From contig NZ_CP109149.1 in the NCBI RefSeq assembly GCF_035920345.1, forward strand, positions 992,001 to 1,056,000: 64,000 nucleotides of DNA. Reading direction: 5' to 3'. Shown one piece after another: positions 54,380 to 62,679 of the stretch; positions within the stretch are counted from its first letter, which is position 1, and the number at the start of each line of letters is the position of its first letter. The DNA is from Nocardia vinacea (GTDB lineage Bacteria; Actinomycetota; Actinomycetes; Mycobacteriales; Mycobacteriaceae). A program made the translations under genes and the position numbers. Below the pieces are notes generated by a model. It was not told the DNA's origin and did not search any database. It saw nothing but the letters and a program-made list of their open reading frames with translations.

Positions 54380-55122
54380 AACTTCTCCAGGATTTCGGCC
54401 TTCACCGACCGGCGATCCGCCGGTGTGCGGGGCTCGGGCACATCGACCAGGGTGTGCAGCACGCCGCCGCCGAGTACCGCGATGCGGTCGCCGAGCAGCA
54501 GCGCCTCGTCCAGGTCATGGGTGACGAATACGACGGTGGTGGGGTGGGCGCGCCAGGTGTCGATCAGCAAGCGCTGCATGGTTGTCCGGGTCTGGGTGTC
54601 GAGCGCGCCGAACGGTTCGTCCATCAGCACCGAGCGCGGCGATCCGGCGAGACTGCGCGCCAACTGGACTCGCTGCCGCATGCCGCCGGAGAGATCGCGC
54701 GGGAGATAATCGGCGTAGCCGGTGAGTCCGACCTCCTCCACCCAATGCCGGGCGCTCGTTTTGCGTTCGGCGCGCGGCACCTTGCGCAATTGCAGTGCAA
54801 GCTCGATGTTCTGGCGCACGGTGCGCCACGGCAGCAGCGCATCGTCCTGGAAGACCAGGGCGCGGTCGGCGGATGGTCCGGTCACCGCTATGCCGTCGGC
54901 GCGGATCACGCCCTGGTCCGGCTTGCGCAGTCCGGCGATCGCCCGCAGCAGCGTCGACTTGCCGCAGCCGGATTTGCCGACCACGACCAGTATTTCGCCG
55001 GGCGCGATGGCCAGCTCCAGGTTCTCGAGCACCGTTTTGCCGCCGTAGGCGATGCGAATTCCGTCCAGGCTCAACCGCATTCCGGTTGTGGTCGGGGTGG
55101 CGGGTGCGGTTGTCGTGGTCAT
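54376..55122 (-). CDS. ABC transporter ATPase (sulphonate/nitrate/taurine type)
   Basis: A 248-residue ABC ATPase: Walker A VVGKSGCGKSTLL, Q-loop LVFQDDALLPW, signature LSGGMRQRVQLARSL, Walker B VLMDEPFGALD and H-loop VFVTHDLDEAL. Sequence is of the SsuB/TauB group. Start at 55122 overlaps the permease stop. It powers the importer with the permease and lipoprotein upstream. Confidence 0.88.
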   Translation of the reverse strand: MTTTTAPATPTTTGMRLSLDGIRIAYGGKTVLENLELAIAPGEILVVVGKSGCGKSTLLRAIAGLRKPDQGVIRADGIAVTGPSADRALVFQDDALLPWRTVRQNIELALQLRKVPRAERKTSARHWVEEVGLTGYADYLPRDLSGGMRQRVQLARSLAGSPRSVLMDEPFGALDTQTRTTMQRLLIDTWRAHPTTVVFVTHDLDEALLLGDRIAVLGGGVLHTLVDVPEPRTPADRRSVKAEILEKL

Positions 55123-56006
55123 TCGGCGACCTCCCTCGGCAGCCAGCGGGTGATCCGACGTCCGGCCAATTCCACGATTCCGGAGGTGCCGAAGCCGAGG
55201 ATGCCGATGGTGATCATGCCGACGAATACCGCCGGATAATCGACGATGGTGTAGGCCTGCCAGGTTCGGTAGCCGATGCCGAGCCGCCCGGAGATCATCT
55301 CGGCCGAGATGAGGCAGATCCATGCAACGCCCATGCCCACCGACAGGCCGCTGAATACGCCGGGCAGGATGCCCGGAAATACCACTCGCGCAAGGACATC
55401 GGTGCGCGATGCGCCCAGGGTGCGCAGTGCGTCCTCCCAGATGGTCGGCAGGGCGCGTACCGCGTGCCGGGTACTGACCAGCACCGGGAACAGCGATGCC
55501 ATGAAGGTGATGAAGACGATGCCCGATTCGTCGCTCGGGAACAGCAGAATCGCCACCGGCACCAGCGCGATGGCCGGAATCGGCCGCGCCAATTCGGTGA
55601 GCGGTCCGAGCACCGCGGCGAAGAGTCCGGAGCGGCCGAGACCGATGCCCGCGACCACACCGACCACGGCCGCGAGCCCGAATCCGGTGAGAATACGGAT
55701 CAGCGATTGCGCGACATCGACATAGAACTGGTCCGACTGCAGCTGCTTGCCGAATTCGCGGATGATCTCGGTGACCGTCGGCAGCGTGTCGAAGCGCAGC
55801 CACCACCGCACATTATTGGCGGTGAGCAGCTGCCACAGTCCGATCGCTGTCGCGACCGACGTTACCTGGAGCACTCGGGTGCGCCATACGGAACTCCCAC
55901 GCACCTCGGCGGTTTCGTCGGCCACGGCGGGGCCGGCGAGGGCCGCGGAACGCCCGCCCGTCTCCCGGCCACCACCGGTCAACGTATCGCTGCGCGATGC
56001 TGTCAT
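55119..56006 (-). CDS. ABC transporter permease (SsuC/TauC type)
   Basis: About 295 residues with six predicted membrane helices and the permease EAA-like loop DALRTLGASRTDVLARVVFPGILPGVFSG. It belongs to the sulphonate/taurine/nitrate permease group. Start at 56006 (MTASRSDTL) is chosen because it overlaps the stop of the binding-protein gene; further upstream codons lie inside that gene. It forms the membrane channel of the importer. Confidence 0.88.
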   Translation of the reverse strand: MTASRSDTLTGGGRETGGRSAALAGPAVADETAEVRGSSVWRTRVLQVTSVATAIGLWQLLTANNVRWWLRFDTLPTVTEIIREFGKQLQSDQFYVDVAQSLIRILTGFGLAAVVGVVAGIGLGRSGLFAAVLGPLTELARPIPAIALVPVAILLFPSDESGIVFITFMASLFPVLVSTRHAVRALPTIWEDALRTLGASRTDVLARVVFPGILPGVFSGLSVGMGVAWICLISAEMISGRLGIGYRTWQAYTIVDYPAVFVGMITIGILGFGTSGIVELAGRRITRWLPREVAE

Positions 56007-57430
56007 CGTCGGACTTCCGTTACGGCCTGGTCGTAGGAGATCGCCGTGGCGGTCGGGTGCGCCTGCCGATAGCGCTGCGCGGCCGCGGGTGTGGTGAACG
56101 GCAGGAAGCTGTCGCCGTCGCGCAACCACGCCGCCTTATCGGCGAACCAGCGCGTGCCGAGTTCGGCATCGGGCACATACGCGGCGCGGATCACCTTGCC
56201 CTGCGCCTTGGCCGCCTGAACAGCGCGCAACAGGCAGGTCGGATCGGCGGCGGGCTGCGGTCGATCCGTGCCGTCGAGCCACAGCTCACCGGCCTGCGCG
56301 GCATTGCTCACGGGACGGGCACAGACCGGGTCGGTGCCGGTGACGCGGCTGGGGTTGGCGGTGGCCGCCACCGCCTGGTCGTAGTCGCCCACGCCGTTGT
56401 CGGCGAAGGCCTTGCGCAGCGGCGCGGGATCGACGAACTTATCGATATCGAGTTCGGCGAAGTCGCCGATCGACTTCAGGTACTGCACATCGCCTTTGAA
56501 CGCGTCGATCAGACTGGGCTTGAGCGTGGTATCGAAAGACGTTCCGCCGGGCCCGTTGTACAGGTACACGACCTCCTGCGGCAATCCGGAACCGTCGGCG
56601 ACGATCTTGGCGGCTTCGAACGGCTTCTCGTTCAAGAACTTCGTGGCATCGAGCTGGGCCGCGAGGAAGGCCTGCAGCACCTCGGGATGATCGGCGGTGT
56701 AGGAGCGTCGCGCGACCACGCCGTGGAAGGTGGGCACACCCAATTCCGCACCGTCGTAGAGCAATTTCGCCTTGCTCTGGAAGACCAGCAGTCCGGGCCA
56801 GGCCACGAACTGCGCGAGCGCGCCGACCTGATGCGATTCCAATGCGGTCGCCCCGATCTGCGGCTGCTGGTTGAGCACCTCGACGCCCTTGGCCGGATCG
56901 ACACCCGCCCGCGAGAGCGCCTGCACCAGGGTGCCGTGCCCGGCCGAGCCGACGCTGGCCGAAATCTTCTGCCCGGCCAGGTCACCGATCCCGGTCACCG
57001 TCGAATCCTGGGGCACCACAACCATATTGAGCGCACCCTTGGGGTTGTAGCCGGTCACCGATACCAGCGCCGTCTTCGCCCGTTCATTGGACTGGGTGCG
57101 AGATCCGTTGATCAGCAACGGATAATCGCCCATCGACCCGATATCGATCTTCTCGGCCAGCATCTGCGCGGTGATCGGCGCGCCGGTGTCGTAGTCCTGC
57201 CACTCCACCTGGTACTTGGCGCCGCCGCTGTCGGTGATCTTCTGTAGCCGCTGCTCCAGATAGCCCTGGGCGCGCAGCAGGGTGCCCGCGGTGACGGTAT
57301 TGATTGTTTTGGACTGGTAGCCGACGACGACCTTGACGGTGCCTTCGGGGGTGTTGTCCGAACTCTGCAGGGAGCAGCCCGCCGCGGTGAGTGCGACGGC
57401 GAGGAGCAGGGGAGCGAGGCGTTTCTTCAT
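56003..57430 (-). CDS. ABC transporter substrate-binding lipoprotein (NMT1/SsuA-like)
   Basis: A 475-residue protein with a lipoprotein signal: KKRLAPLLLAVALTAAGC (lipobox Cys at 19). The mature part has the NMT1/SsuA-like fold with KVVVGYQSKTINTVTAGTLL, VTGIGDLAGQKISASVGSAGHGTLVQAL. It is longer than usual SsuA proteins (about 320-350); the last 120 residues carry an extra cysteine-containing region (CARPVSN, PTCLLRAV) that I do not recognise. It captures the substrate outside the cell. Confidence 0.85.
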   Translation of the reverse strand: MKKRLAPLLLAVALTAAGCSLQSSDNTPEGTVKVVVGYQSKTINTVTAGTLLRAQGYLEQRLQKITDSGGAKYQVEWQDYDTGAPITAQMLAEKIDIGSMGDYPLLINGSRTQSNERAKTALVSVTGYNPKGALNMVVVPQDSTVTGIGDLAGQKISASVGSAGHGTLVQALSRAGVDPAKGVEVLNQQPQIGATALESHQVGALAQFVAWPGLLVFQSKAKLLYDGAELGVPTFHGVVARRSYTADHPEVLQAFLAAQLDATKFLNEKPFEAAKIVADGSGLPQEVVYLYNGPGGTSFDTTLKPSLIDAFKGDVQYLKSIGDFAELDIDKFVDPAPLRKAFADNGVGDYDQAVAATANPSRVTGTDPVCARPVSNAAQAGELWLDGTDRPQPAADPTCLLRAVQAAKAQGKVIRAAYVPDAELGTRWFADKAAWLRDGDSFLPFTTPAAAQRYRQAHPTATAISYDQAVTEVRR

Positions 57431-57446
57431 GGGACTTCCGGATCGT

Positions 57447-57674
57447 TCAGCGCAACAGATAAGGCATATTGACGGTGACGGCGCCCGTGGGACACCGGGC
57501 GGCGCAGGGGCCGCAGTACCAGCACTCGTCCACGTGCATGAAGGCCTTACCGTTCTCCGGATTGATGGCCAGCGAGTCGAGCGGGCAGATCTCCACGCAC
57601 AGCGTGCAACCCTGGATGCACAGTGATTCGTCGATGGTCACCGGAATGTCGGTGCGTTGGTTCGCAAGTGCCAT
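57447..57674 (-). CDS. Two-[4Fe-4S] ferredoxin, AprB-like
   Basis: A 75-residue protein with two cluster motifs: CIQGCTLCVEICPLDSLAI and CWYCGPCAARCPTGAVT. The ATG at 57674 overlaps the GntR stop as ATGA. Short AprB-like ferredoxins pair with AprA-like flavoproteins. The flavoprotein in this operon has no other obvious electron partner, so this is the likely one. Confidence 0.85.
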   Translation of the reverse strand: MALANQRTDIPVTIDESLCIQGCTLCVEICPLDSLAINPENGKAFMHVDECWYCGPCAARCPTGAVTVNMPYLLR

Positions 57675-58459
57675 CAGATGACCTTCCATTCGGATGTGCT
57701 GCGGTTCAGGCTGCCGCGCATGGTGATTCGATCCCCGCGCATCCGGATGTATTCCAGATCCACCGGTCGGCCGTCGTCGAGCCGGGTCAGCCGTTCGAGC
57801 ATCAGCAGCGCCGAGCCCTCGGGTGCTTCCAAGGTGGCGGCGGTGTGCGCGTCGGCGGTAACCGCTTCCAGAGCGAGGTCGGCCGAGCCGAGCGGTCCGC
57901 CGCTGATCTGTTCGATGAGTACGAAGATGTCGTTGGTCTCGAGATCGTGGCCGAGGACCTCGGTGCCGATATCGGGTGCGAGATAGGTCAGATCCAGGCT
58001 CAGCGGCAGGTCGGCGAGATAGCGCAGTCGTTCGATATAGACGACGCGCTCACCAGGATTCAGCCCGAGCTTGCGTGCGACGGCGGGCGGTGCGGTGATA
58101 TGCATTGCCGCGCGCACCTCGTTGCGCACTGTGCCGTGGCCTTTGAGGGTTTCCTGCAGCCCGAGCAACGCGTCCAGCCCGTGATCGTATTTGCGCCGGG
58201 CGACCCGGGTGCCCACCTTCGGTACCCGATCGATCAGCCCTTCGTCCTTGAGCAGTGCGAGTGCGTCGCGCACGGTATTGCGCGACGCGTCGTATTCCGC
58301 GACCAACTCCTGCTCACTCGGCAGCACGTCGTCGAACGCTCCCGCATGTATCTGATGACGCAGCACGTCGGCTATCCGGCGCGCCTGGTCGGCCCGCAAC
58401 CGTCGCACGGGCGTCGCCTCGGCTCCCACCTCCGCCACCTTTCTCTCGCTGACCTGCAT
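57674..58459 (-). CDS. GntR-family regulator with UTRA domain
   Basis: A 261-residue regulator: N-terminal winged HTH (ADVLRHQIHAGAFDDVLPSEQELVAEYDASRNTVRDALALL) and a UTRA ligand-binding domain (VYIERLRYLADLPLSLDLTYL, GSALLMLERLT). It is first in the operon with the ferredoxin, importer and flavoprotein, so it probably controls it in response to the substrate or a product. Confidence 0.88.
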   Translation of the reverse strand: MQVSERKVAEVGAEATPVRRLRADQARRIADVLRHQIHAGAFDDVLPSEQELVAEYDASRNTVRDALALLKDEGLIDRVPKVGTRVARRKYDHGLDALLGLQETLKGHGTVRNEVRAAMHITAPPAVARKLGLNPGERVVYIERLRYLADLPLSLDLTYLAPDIGTEVLGHDLETNDIFVLIEQISGGPLGSADLALEAVTADAHTAATLEAPEGSALLMLERLTRLDDGRPVDLEYIRMRGDRITMRGSLNRSTSEWKVI

Positions 58460-58935
58460 GGATAGCGACGATAGTTGGCGCGGAGACGCTCAAATGCCCG
58501 CGTTGGAGCTCCGTAAATCAGCGGATGTTATTCCGCCGCCCGCCACACGCTCTGACCTGGACAGATGGGTCTCGGACTGGCCATTGCGCCACCCCGTTCA
58601 CAGCCGATGACTTTCGATCACACAGATTCGAATGACGGGCGGGAGGGGCGGAACGGAACAATGTCGGGCTCGGCCGGCCCCGAACACCAGGTTCCGCGGA
58701 GCGGGCCGCCACTACCGTTGCGCTAACGAGCGAGTCCACGCCGCTGCCTCACCCCCTTCTCGTGGGCGGCCCATTCGCCGGACGTGGACCGGCGATTGAA
58801 TCAGCTCACCGCCGAGCGGTGGTTTCGGCGGTGAGCTGGGGCATTATCCGGATGCCGATCCAGGGCGGCATCACTCCGGCGGGGGAGGCGAAATCCCCAC
58901 TGGAGGTGATGTTCTGGCGGTCACGCATCCCTACC
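58460..58935. other. 476-bp intergenic region between GntR operon and copper-type cluster
   Basis: No gene is supported. It must contain the GntR promoter (leftward) and that of the next cluster (rightward). The clear structure is a perfect 14-bp inverted repeat at 58802-58838. Confidence 0.5.
58802..58838. promoter_or_regulatory. Perfect inverted repeat upstream of the copper-type cluster
   Basis: CAGCTCACCGCCGA (58802-58815) is perfectly inverted as TCGGCGGTGAGCTG (58825-58838) with a 9-base loop, about 100 bp before the first gene. Either a terminator-like hairpin or an operator. Confidence 0.5.
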
Positions 58936-60540
58936 ATGACGGGCGTGGGTGTTGTCGCCGGTGCTGGTCGCGCTCTGCTGGTCGCGGGGATATGTGCGTT
59001 GTTGGTGTCGATCGGGGTGGGTTCCGTGGCGGCGGATTCGGCGTCCTCTGGCTCGGATATTTCGGTCGCGCAGTCGCTCGGTGATCGGGAGCTCACGATC
59101 ATCTTGCGCCGGGTGACCAGCGTGCCGGGGCCGTTGCGGGTGGATGTGATCACCCATGCCGGTACCGCCTCCGGGCAACTCACGCTCGCGGCGACGCCGA
59201 CGGGGGTGTCCAAGAAGTCGACACAGCCTGCACCTGGAGCGCCTACCGCCGAGGCGGTTGTCGAACTCGGCGGCACTCCGGGGATGTACTCGGCGACTGT
59301 CCGAATGGACCGGGCCGGGCCGTGGGAACTGGCCGTCGGCGACGGTACGCGGGTGGCGCGGATTCCGTTCATCGTGCCCGCACAGGTGACCTCGCCGCCC
59401 GAGCGCCTGGTCTACGGCGGATTTCTGGTGGCCGGCGTACTGCTGCCCGTCGCGGTGGTGATCGCGATTCGTGCTCGACGCAGCGTATGGGCGCTGGTTC
59501 CCGCCGCCGGAATGGTGGCCGGGGTGGCGGTTTCGGTAACTGCCGCGCTGCTTTCGGCATCGCTGCCGCTGCCACCGCAACCCGGCGGTCAGCTCGATCC
59601 CACGCTCGACAATGTCACCGATCCCTACGCCGTGCATCAGCCGTTGATTTCGGACTTTTCGCGGCCGCCGGTACTGCTCATGGTTGCGGGTGGGCCCGTG
59701 AACGCCGGGCAGCCAGGCGATCTCGACCTCGTTCTGATCGATGCCGCCACCGGAGCACCCGTCGACGATCTGGTCGTGCACGACAGTGCGCTCATGCATC
59801 TGCTGATCGTCGGCCCGACCGGTCGCCTGTCGCATCTGCATCCGACCCGGGTCGGGCCCGGCCGGTATCAGGTTCATCTGGCTGCGCCCGAGGCCGGGCG
59901 GTATGCGCTGTCCGCGGAGTTGGCGCGGCGCGGTGGTGGTGTGCAAATGGTTCGCGCGGCAAGCGGTTTCACCATCTTGAACGGTGTCGCAGCACCGGAA
60001 TCCGCCAGCGCCACAGTGCATCTCGGCGGTGGTGGCGAGATCGCGTCGACCGTTGTCGACGGTAACCCGGTCACCGTCAGGACGACCACTCCGGTGGCAG
60101 GGGCACCGACCACCATCACCGCCGAATTCGGCGATGCTGCCGATCTGCAACCGTGGCTCGGCATGGTCGGCCATCTGATCATGGCGGGTCCGCTCCCCGG
60201 CGACCCGGATATCGCTGCAGCCGTACAGAACTCACCTATCTGGGGTCACGGCCACTCGATGGGCGCGACATCGATGCAGGGCATGTCCGATATGCCGGGG
60301 ATGGATATGCCCGGCATGGATATGACCGAGCCCGCCGCGAGCCACGGCACCATGCTCATGCCACCCGCCAATGGCGAAAGCGCACCCGACGAGACGGTCG
60401 CCGCATACGGACCTGACGTGCCGTTCACCTACACCTTCCCGCTCGCGGGCCGCTATCGCCTCTGGATCCAGGTCGAGCGGCGCTACACCGTGCTGACGGT
60501 CCCTCTCGTTCTCGATGTCGCGGCGGGAGCGCGGCCATGA
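58936..60540 (+). CDS. Membrane/secreted protein with Met/His-rich copper-binding motif
   Basis: About 534 residues. Start uncertain: 58936 begins with a signal/TM segment (RALLVAGICALLVSIGVGSVAADS); earlier starts at 58909 or upstream exist but lie within or near the hairpin region. A second membrane part is at about 165-220 (LVYGGFLVAGVLLPVAVVIAI, VPAAGMVAGVAVSVTAALL). Domain with LIVGPTGRLSHLHPTRVGPGRYQVHL is YtkA-like. Near the C-terminus is GHSMGATSMQGMSDMPGMD followed by PGMDM, a probable copper-binding stretch. Coupled to the next gene by ATGA. Confidence 0.72.
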   Translation: MTGVGVVAGAGRALLVAGICALLVSIGVGSVAADSASSGSDISVAQSLGDRELTIILRRVTSVPGPLRVDVITHAGTASGQLTLAATPTGVSKKSTQPAPGAPTAEAVVELGGTPGMYSATVRMDRAGPWELAVGDGTRVARIPFIVPAQVTSPPERLVYGGFLVAGVLLPVAVVIAIRARRSVWALVPAAGMVAGVAVSVTAALLSASLPLPPQPGGQLDPTLDNVTDPYAVHQPLISDFSRPPVLLMVAGGPVNAGQPGDLDLVLIDAATGAPVDDLVVHDSALMHLLIVGPTGRLSHLHPTRVGPGRYQVHLAAPEAGRYALSAELARRGGGVQMVRAASGFTILNGVAAPESASATVHLGGGGEIASTVVDGNPVTVRTTTPVAGAPTTITAEFGDAADLQPWLGMVGHLIMAGPLPGDPDIAAAVQNSPIWGHGHSMGATSMQGMSDMPGMDMPGMDMTEPAASHGTMLMPPANGESAPDETVAAYGPDVPFTYTFPLAGRYRLWIQVERRYTVLTVPLVLDVAAGARP

Positions 60541-60980
60541 GTGAGCGATCGATTGCACCCGAGTCCGCCACTCGGAGAAGCGCTTTCCTCGCGGTAGGAG
60601 CGGTGATCGTCATCGTGCTCGCCGTCATCGCTTGGTTCGCCTGGCCGCGCCCATCCGGTCCGCTCGTATTGAAAACCGGTACCCCGCAACACCTTGTCAC
60701 AATTTCCATCGACAGCCTCCGAATCGGCACCACCGCTATCGATATCACCGTCACCGACCGCACCGGCGCGCCGAAAGACCATGCCGCAGTGCTTATTCAG
60801 GCGAATCAGCCGCTCATGGGCCACGCTGGGCAGCCCATCGCGGCGACGGCCACCGGTCCGGGCTACTTCCATGCCGCATCGGTACCGCTGATGATGACCG
60901 GACAGTGGGAGCTTCGACTGTCGATCGACGAACACGACAGCCTCGACGAACTCGCGGTGCCGATCTGGGTCGGCGGCTGA
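60537..60980 (+). CDS. YtkA/FixH-like membrane-anchored protein
   Basis: A 147-residue protein with one N-terminal TM segment (FLAVGAVIVIVLAVIAWFAW) and an extracytoplasmic YtkA-like beta domain (ISIDSLRIGTTAIDITVTD, GHAGQPIAATATGPGYFHAASV, WELRLSID). Similar domains occur with copper-handling and oxidase-assembly proteins. Overlaps the previous gene by ATGA. Function not assigned. Confidence 0.7.
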   Translation: MSERSIAPESATRRSAFLAVGAVIVIVLAVIAWFAWPRPSGPLVLKTGTPQHLVTISIDSLRIGTTAIDITVTDRTGAPKDHAAVLIQANQPLMGHAGQPIAATATGPGYFHAASVPLMMTGQWELRLSIDEHDSLDELAVPIWVGG

Positions 60981-61011
60981 AAACATGCACAGATCAGGAG
61001 GAATGATCACC

Positions 61012-62130
61012 ATGACCACGGCAGCACCGGTCGAAGCCGACACTGGACCCGGTATCTCCGATGACACCATCGCGGCCCGCATCGGTGCCTGGGGTGTATT
61101 GCTCGGCACCGCAGTGACATTGGCTGGTCTGAGCTGGGATATCCAGTGGCACAACGAAGTCGGTCCCGACACATTCTTCACCCTGCCGCATCTGTTCCTG
61201 TACTCCGGTAGCGCGATATCCGGATTCGCCAGCCTGGCCATGGTTCTCATCGCGACCTCTGCCCAACGGGCCGGTAGGCCCGTACCCCGCCTCGGCGGCA
61301 CTCCCATTCGAGTCTTCGGCAGCAACCTGACCGCGCCGCTCGGCTATATGGTCGCCGGAGCCGGTGCGGCACTATTCCTGCTCTACGGCCTGCTCGATCT
61401 GGAGTGGCATTCGATCTACGGTTTCGACGCGGTGCTCAATACCCCGTCACATGTGGCGCTGTTCCTTTCCATCTCGCTCACCATGATCGGCAGCATCATC
61501 GTCTTCGCCGCCCACCGCGACCACCGCTGGGGCCGAATCGGCATCGTCGTCGCGATTCCGATCCTGATCACCTTCGCCCCGATTCCCACCAATGCGTTGA
61601 ACAACCTGCATCTGCCGGTCGACCCGACCATCCTCGGCATCGTCCTGTTCGGGCCGATGCTGCTCGTACTCGGCGCGGCACTATTGGCGCGTGCGGGCGC
61701 AGCCGTCGCCATCGCGGTTTCGCTCGGTGCCATGCAGGCGATCCTGTGGTGGTTCTCGCCCTGGGCCGCGGAAACCTACGCGTCGGCGATCGGACTGCCG
61801 CTGCGTGACGGTCTCACGGGACGGCCGCCGGACCTGCCCGTCATGATGCCGATGTTCCTGATCGTCGCGGCGGTCGCGGTCGAGGGTCTGTTCTGGTTGG
61901 CCCGGGCCCGTGGTTTCGATGCGCGCAAGATCGTATTGGTGGCGGGTGCGGTGACCGGCGTGATCGTCGGCGTGACGTTCCCGCTGCAATTGAACCTCGT
62001 CCGCGCCACGTCGCATATCGCCGTCGGCGACATCGTGACGATCACGCTGCTCGGCATTCCGCTCGGCCTGCTCGCCGGATTCCTCGGCGGCCGGTTCACC
62101 ACCATGCTGCCCGCAATGAAGGATGCGTGA
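61012..62130 (+). CDS. Multi-pass membrane protein
   Basis: A 372-residue protein with about nine to ten predicted membrane helices and a LSWDIQWHNEVG and LLDLEWHSIYGFDAVLNTPSHVAL His-containing pattern between helices. AGGAGG lies 10 bp before the ATG at 61012, which decides the start. It belongs to the same copper-type operon. I do not recognise a named family; metal ligands at the conserved His are possible. Confidence 0.7.
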   Translation: MTTAAPVEADTGPGISDDTIAARIGAWGVLLGTAVTLAGLSWDIQWHNEVGPDTFFTLPHLFLYSGSAISGFASLAMVLIATSAQRAGRPVPRLGGTPIRVFGSNLTAPLGYMVAGAGAALFLLYGLLDLEWHSIYGFDAVLNTPSHVALFLSISLTMIGSIIVFAAHRDHRWGRIGIVVAIPILITFAPIPTNALNNLHLPVDPTILGIVLFGPMLLVLGAALLARAGAAVAIAVSLGAMQAILWWFSPWAAETYASAIGLPLRDGLTGRPPDLPVMMPMFLIVAAVAVEGLFWLARARGFDARKIVLVAGAVTGVIVGVTFPLQLNLVRATSHIAVGDIVTITLLGIPLGLLAGFLGGRFTTMLPAMKDA

Positions 62131-62675
62131 TGTCCGTACTCCGCAGGCTCGCCGTCACCGCACTGGCCGTGATCACGCTGTCGCTGGTCGCCATCGCCCC
62201 CGCGTCCGCCTATGCGCCGGTCGAGGTTGTGCATACCGAGCGCGTCCAGGTGGGCCCGTACGGCGTGACCGTCGGCTTCTCCACCTGGCCCATCCGCGCG
62301 ATGAAGTCGCTCGACTTCACCTTCATGCCCGATGGCGGCATCGCCGACAAATCCGGGACACTGCGCTTGACCGGACCCGCGATCAGACCCGGCCGCCGCG
62401 CCACACCGCTGGTCCGCCATCCCCGCAAACGCGACTCCTGGGGCCTCGACGTCAAGGCCTTCGACGACCCCGGCACCTACACCTTCACCTTCGCGATCGA
62501 CGGCCCGCTCGGGCACGGCGAAGGGACCCTCGGCAATGTCACGGTGCTCGACCAGCCCGGACCGCCGCTGCCGCTGAGTTGGACGATCGGCACCCTGCCG
62601 CTGGTCGGCCTGCTGGTCTTCCTCGTGGTGGCCTGGCGCCGCACCCGACCCGGGCGGCAACCACTGGTCGTCTGA
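62130..62675 (+). CDS. Secreted/membrane-anchored beta-domain protein of the copper-type cluster
   Basis: A 181-residue protein starting with ATG at 62130, overlapping the previous stop (TGATG). Signal peptide SVLRRLAVTALAVITLSLVAIAPASA, a beta-rich extracytoplasmic domain (TVGFSTWPIRAMKSLDFTFMPDGG, GTYTFTFAIDGPLGHGEG) and a C-terminal TM anchor (GTLPLVGLLVFLVVAW) followed by Arg. Resembles small copper-chaperone-like extracytoplasmic proteins but no name is certain. Confidence 0.65.
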   Translation: MSVLRRLAVTALAVITLSLVAIAPASAYAPVEVVHTERVQVGPYGVTVGFSTWPIRAMKSLDFTFMPDGGIADKSGTLRLTGPAIRPGRRATPLVRHPRKRDSWGLDVKAFDDPGTYTFTFAIDGPLGHGEGTLGNVTVLDQPGPPLPLSWTIGTLPLVGLLVFLVVAWRRTRPGRQPLVV

Positions 62676-62679
62676 CGGG

